This document shows positions 7,203 through 9,325 of a DNA stretch of 9,325 nucleotides, in pieces (position 1 is the stretch's first letter; each line of letters begins with the position of its first letter). Below the pieces are notes generated by a model, which was not told the origin of the DNA, ran no database searches, and saw only the letters and a list, made by a program, of their open reading frames with translations. The DNA lies in assembly GCA_002363385.1 (NCBI GenBank), contig DEVL01000001.1, positions 391,150 to 400,474 of the forward strand. The letters run 5' to 3'. Made by a program: the position numbers and the translations under genes. The DNA comes from Stenotrophomonas maltophilia (lineage in GTDB: Bacteria > Pseudomonadota > Gammaproteobacteria > Xanthomonadales > Xanthomonadaceae).

Positions 7203-7774
7203 GCAAGGTTCCGCCCTCGTCCGGGACGGACGAGAGTGTCGACAATCCTTATCGCGCGCCCAGCACCGCCATGCATGAGGCCATGATCGACGCCCAGATC
7301 GACGCGGCCGTGGCGGTGCATGACCGCCATCCGCTGCTGGCGAAGGCGGTGGGCGACAACTTCGCGTTGTATGCCCGTCGCTGGCATCTGGATGACGCCG
7401 GTGACCGCTGGCCGCGTCCGTGGCACTGGCCGGCCGTCCTGTTCGGCTTCCACTGGCTCATGTACCGGCGCATGTACCTGGTGGCATTGGCGGTGCTGGT
7501 TGCCGATTTCGCCATTGGCATGGCGATGGTCCTGCTGGACCTGGCCGTGGGCGGCGTCGTGTTATCGCTGGGTGTGCAGCTCTCTCTTGGCATCTTCGGC
7601 AATGCCCTGTACCGCTGGCATTGCCGCCGTATGGTGGCGCGGGCGCAGGCCCGTTTTACCGGGCAGCCGGAGCGGATCAACGCGGAACTGGTGCGCCGCG
7701 GGGGGACCAGCCGGCTTGCCCTGGGCCTGGGCCTGGCACTGTTCGTCGTACTGCGTATCTTCGAAGGCGCCTGA
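7199..7774 (+). CDS. Small DUF2628-like membrane protein
   Basis: A 191-residue protein of unknown function resembling the DUF2628 family. The key block is a Trp-rich segment before the first helix, RPWHWPAVLFGFHWLMYRR (73-91), followed by two or three hydrophobic stretches (about 92-113, 115-135) and GNALYRWHCRRMVARA (134-149). This matches the remembered family pattern of a W-W/F-G-P-W-LYR-M motif and a later G-N-LY-RH motif. A last hydrophobic segment lies at 172-187. The first 45 residues are polar and probably cytoplasmic. The ATG at 7199 overlaps the previous stop (ATGA), which suggests coupled translation with the secreted transglycosylase-mutarotase. A second in-frame TGA follows the stop at 7781. 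The family assignment is from memory of motifs and is less certain than the gene itself. Confidence 0.75.
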   Translation: MSKVPPSSGTDESVDNPYRAPSTAMHEAMIDAQIDAAVAVHDRHPLLAKAVGDNFALYARRWHLDDAGDRWPRPWHWPAVLFGFHWLMYRRMYLVALAVLVADFAIGMAMVLLDLAVGGVVLSLGVQLSLGIFGNALYRWHCRRMVARAQARFTGQPERINAELVRRGGTSRLALGLGLALFVVLRIFEGA

Positions 7775-7799
7775 AGCGCGTGAAGCGTCAGCGGGCGCC
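7766..7799. terminator. Weak bidirectional terminator-like repeat between convergent genes
   Basis: GGCGCC-TGA at 7766-7774 can pair with TCA-GCG-GGCGCC at 7788-7799, with a 3-nt bulge and a 13-nt loop. It spans the stop codons of both convergent genes, which are only 13 bp apart. There is no U-tract on either side, so this is a weak candidate. Confidence 0.25.
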
Positions 7800-8978
7800 C
7801 GGGCGCGGTCGCAGCGCTACCAGGCAGATGCCGCCGGCGACCAAGCCCCAGAACGCTGAGCCGATCCCGGCCAGCGACAGGCCCGAGGCGGTGACCAGGA
7901 AGGTCACCAGCGCCGCTTCGCGATCAGCCTCCTCACGCAGCGCCGTCGCCAGGCTGTTGGCGATGGTGCCCAACAGTGCGATGCCGGCCACGCAAGCCAC
8001 CAGTTCCTTGGGGAAGGCGGCGAAGACGGCCGCCACCGTCGCCCCGAACAGGCCCACCACGATATAGAAGGCGCCCGCGGCCACCGCGGCGGTATAACGG
8101 CGGGCCGGATCCTCGTGCGCCTCGCGGCCCATGCAGATCGCGGCAGTGATCGCCGCCAGGTTGAGTCCATAGGCGCCGAACGGGGCGAGCAGCGTATTGA
8201 CCACCCCGATCCAGCCGATCACCGGCGATACGGGAGTGTCGTAGCCGGAGGCACGGATCACCGCAACGCCCGGGATGTTCTGCGAGGCCATGGTCACCAC
8301 GAACAGGGGCAGGGCGATGCCGAACACGGCCGACCACGACAGCGTCGGCCAGGTGAACACCGGTGTGGCCAGTTCCAATCGCACCTCGTCCATATGCAGC
8401 AGGCCCTGACCGGCGGCGACCAGGACACCCACGAGCAGGGTGGCGATCACCGCATAGCGCGGCACCACCCGTCGACCGATCAACCAGGTGACGAACATCG
8501 CCAGTGCCATGCCGAGCTGGGTGCCCATGGAGACGAACACATCCAGTCCGAAGCGCAGCAGCACACCAGCAAGCATGCCCGCAGCCAGCGCCATCGGCAC
8601 ACGCTTCATCAGCTTCGCGAAGATGCCTGAGAAGCCGGCGAGCATCCCCAGCACGGCAGCGAGAACAAACGCACCGATTGCATCGCTGTAGCCGGCCGCA
8701 CCCGCACCCACCACGAGCATCGCCGCGCCCGGTGTGGACCATGCAGTGACGACCGGCATCCGATAGCGCAGTGACAGACCAATACACGTCACGCCCATGC
8801 CAAGGCCCAACGCCCACATCCACGAGGCGATCTGCGCCTGGTCGGCACCCACCGCGCGTGCGGCCCGGAACACGATCACCGCCGAACTGGCGAAGCCCAC
8901 CAATACGGTAATGAACCCTGCCATTACCGCAGGCAGGGAGAGATCGCGCCACAACGAACGTTTGCCTACCGCCGACAT
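7788..8978 (-). CDS. benE: BenE-family benzoate/proton symporter
   Basis: Inner-membrane permease of the BenE (YdcO) family, thought to import benzoate or similar aromatic acids with protons. The 396-residue length is normal, and about 11-12 hydrophobic segments run through it. Recognisable family blocks are TAWSTPGAAML (78-88), ASQNIPGVAVIRASGYDTP (231-249), GVVNTLLAPFGAYGLNLAAI (258-277) and MGREAHEDPARRY (283-295). The ATG at 8976-8978 is preferred: AGGA (8988-8991, read on the minus strand) is 9 bases upstream. The alternative ATG at 8985-8987 abuts that AGGA and would add three residues (MHA). No benzoate degradation genes lie in the window, so the substrate is not supported by context. 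The gene converges on the DUF2628-like gene. Confidence 0.9.
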   Translation of the reverse strand: MSAVGKRSLWRDLSLPAVMAGFITVLVGFASSAVIVFRAARAVGADQAQIASWMWALGLGMGVTCIGLSLRYRMPVVTAWSTPGAAMLVVGAGAAGYSDAIGAFVLAAVLGMLAGFSGIFAKLMKRVPMALAAGMLAGVLLRFGLDVFVSMGTQLGMALAMFVTWLIGRRVVPRYAVIATLLVGVLVAAGQGLLHMDEVRLELATPVFTWPTLSWSAVFGIALPLFVVTMASQNIPGVAVIRASGYDTPVSPVIGWIGVVNTLLAPFGAYGLNLAAITAAICMGREAHEDPARRYTAAVAAGAFYIVVGLFGATVAAVFAAFPKELVACVAGIALLGTIANSLATALREEADREAALVTFLVTASGLSLAGIGSAFWGLVAGGICLVALRPRPGAR

Positions 8979-8987
8979 CGCATGCAT

Positions 8988-8991
8988 TCCT
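8988..8991 (-). promoter_or_regulatory. Ribosome-binding site that decides the benE start
   Basis: The minus strand reads AGGA here, 9 bases before the ATG at 8978 and directly touching the ATG at 8987. The spacing favours 8978. Confidence 0.55.
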
Positions 8992-9012
8992 GATGACTAG
9001 AGATGCATTGTT

Positions 9013-9059
9013 AGCAAGCCTTCGGCAGCACGCGCAACGCGCGTGCTGCCGCGCTTGTT
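9013..9059. promoter_or_regulatory. Strong 13-bp hairpin upstream of benE
   Basis: Bases 9023-9035 pair perfectly with 9039-9051 around a 3-base AAC loop (13 bp, GC-rich). After a small internal loop, the CAAGC at 9015-9019 pairs with GCTTG at 9053-9057, with further pairs to 9013/9059. It sits between benE (minus) and the divergent strong promoters (plus). No upstream plus-strand gene needs a terminator here. It could stop minus-strand transcription coming from the right, act as an operator, or form in the benE 5' UTR. A weak minus-strand -10 (TAACAA, near 9013) lies at its left edge. Confidence 0.55.
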
Positions 9060-9089
9060 GATGAGCAGCACGTACGGATGACGCGTTGA

Positions 9090-9140
9090 TGAAAAAGATC
9101 GACGAAAACGCTTGACGAATTTTCAGAAGTCTTTAGTATT
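9090..9140 (+). promoter_or_regulatory. Upstream strong promoter P1 with A-rich upstream tract
   Basis: TTGACG (9112-9117) is followed after 16 bp by TAGTAT (9134-9139). An A-rich tract at 9090-9109 (GAAAAAG, GACGAAAACG) resembles an UP element. Transcription would start near 9146. The -35 matches 5 of 6 consensus bases and the -10 matches 4 of 6. The UP-like tract is typical of rRNA and tRNA promoters. Confidence 0.65.
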
Positions 9141-9147
9141 CGCTCCC

Positions 9148-9193
9148 TCGCTGCGACGCGGTCTTCACCCCGGTGAACACCCACCCGCAGCGA
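9148..9193 (+). other. Structured segment between promoters P1 and P2
   Basis: TCGCTGCG (9148-9155) pairs with CGCAGCGA (9186-9193) and encloses an inner stem, TTCAC (9164-9168) with GTGAA (9173-9177), plus GGT (9160-9162) with ACC (9179-9181). The fold would form at the very 5' end of the P1 transcript. There is no U-tract after it, so it is not an ordinary intrinsic terminator. Confidence 0.4.
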
Positions 9194-9218
9194 CGGCAAC
9201 AAGCTTCGAAAGAAGGTG

Positions 9219-9246
9219 TTGACGGAAACGAAAAGCCTGACATAAT
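9219..9246 (+). promoter_or_regulatory. Downstream strong promoter P2
   Basis: TTGACG (9219-9224), 16 bp spacer, CATAAT (9241-9246): each box matches 5 of 6 consensus bases. Transcription would start near 9253. The stretch after the -10 (AGGGGGCTCG) is GC-rich, like the discriminator of stringently controlled stable-RNA promoters. Confidence 0.75.
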
Positions 9247-9252
9247 AGGGGG

Positions 9253-9325
9253 CTCGCTGCGCCGAAAAGACCTCCGGGTCGCACGACGAAGCAGCATGGG
9301 CAACAACGTCTCACTTCGGTGAAAC
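9253..9325 (+). other. Leader of an operon that begins beyond the window
   Basis: This is the predicted 5' end of the P2 transcript. No start codon with a ribosome-binding site opens a frame here. Two small hairpins with stable tetraloops are visible: GACC-TCCG-GGTC (9269-9280) and TCAC-TTCG-GTGA (9311-9322), the second extended by two outer pairs. The tandem promoters and the untranslated, structured leader suggest rRNA or tRNA genes downstream, but neither is inside the window. Confidence 0.45.

Larger units (their letters stand above)
8979..9325. other. Non-coding region between benE and the window end
   Basis: No credible gene is seen in these 347 bases. The composition is visibly more AT-rich between about 9080 and 9140 than in the coding parts. 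It holds the benE ribosome-binding site, a strong hairpin, two tandem plus-strand promoters and a structured leader, described separately. Two copies of ATGCATT (8982-8988 and 9003-9009), 21 bp apart, sit just upstream of benE. Confidence 0.7.

Noticed and set aside
9011..9202. Short minus-strand frame of 63 codons
   Set aside because: It crosses the promoters and hairpin, has no ribosome-binding site and resembles no family.
1..9325. tRNA, rRNA body, CRISPR array, insertion sequence or attachment site
   Set aside because: None seen: no cloverleaf, no repeat-spacer pattern, no transposase or integrase, and no long terminal repeats.

Overview
The window looks like a chromosomal segment of a high-GC gammaproteobacterium, most likely Xanthomonadaceae (Stenotrophomonas or Xanthomonas type). 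This rests on the very high GC, the codon usage and the overall feel of the proteins, not on any marker gene. There is no sign of mobile elements, CRISPR arrays or phage genes. Gene packing is tight, and several genes overlap.

Layout, left to right. (1) 1-2548: a YfcA-type TSUP membrane transporter on the minus strand, divergent from ychJ (SEC-C zinc-motif protein) on the plus strand. ychJ converges on, and overlaps by 22 bp, a minus-strand eight-helix membrane diguanylate cyclase with a TTG start and no recognisable product-inhibition site. (2) 2721-7774: a plus-strand run of four genes. egtB and egtD (ergothioneine synthesis) overlap by ATGA. After 55 bp comes a secreted lytic transglycosylase fused to a hexose-6-phosphate-mutarotase-like domain, which overlaps by ATGA a small DUF2628-type membrane protein. 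(3) 7788-8978: a BenE-family benzoate/proton symporter gene on the minus strand. (4) 8979-9325: a non-coding stretch with a strong 13-bp hairpin, then two strong sigma70-like plus-strand promoters in tandem (TTGACG each) with AT-rich upstream tracts and a structured leader. It looks like the start of a stable-RNA operon, possibly rRNA or tRNA, lying beyond the window.

How the genes work together. EgtD trimethylates histidine to hercynine, and EgtB then adds sulfur with oxygen and iron. No egtA, egtC or egtE is in the window, and EgtB carries a Tyr-Tyr pair recalled from cysteine-using EgtB enzymes. The most unusual item is the 722-residue secreted protein joining an MltB-type transglycosylase, a peptidoglycan-binding domain and a complete YeaD-like mutarotase domain. 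YeaD enzymes are normally separate cytoplasmic proteins acting on glucose-6-phosphate, so a periplasmic version tied to cell-wall cleavage suggests a different sugar substrate or a binding role. The translationally coupled membrane protein may be its partner.
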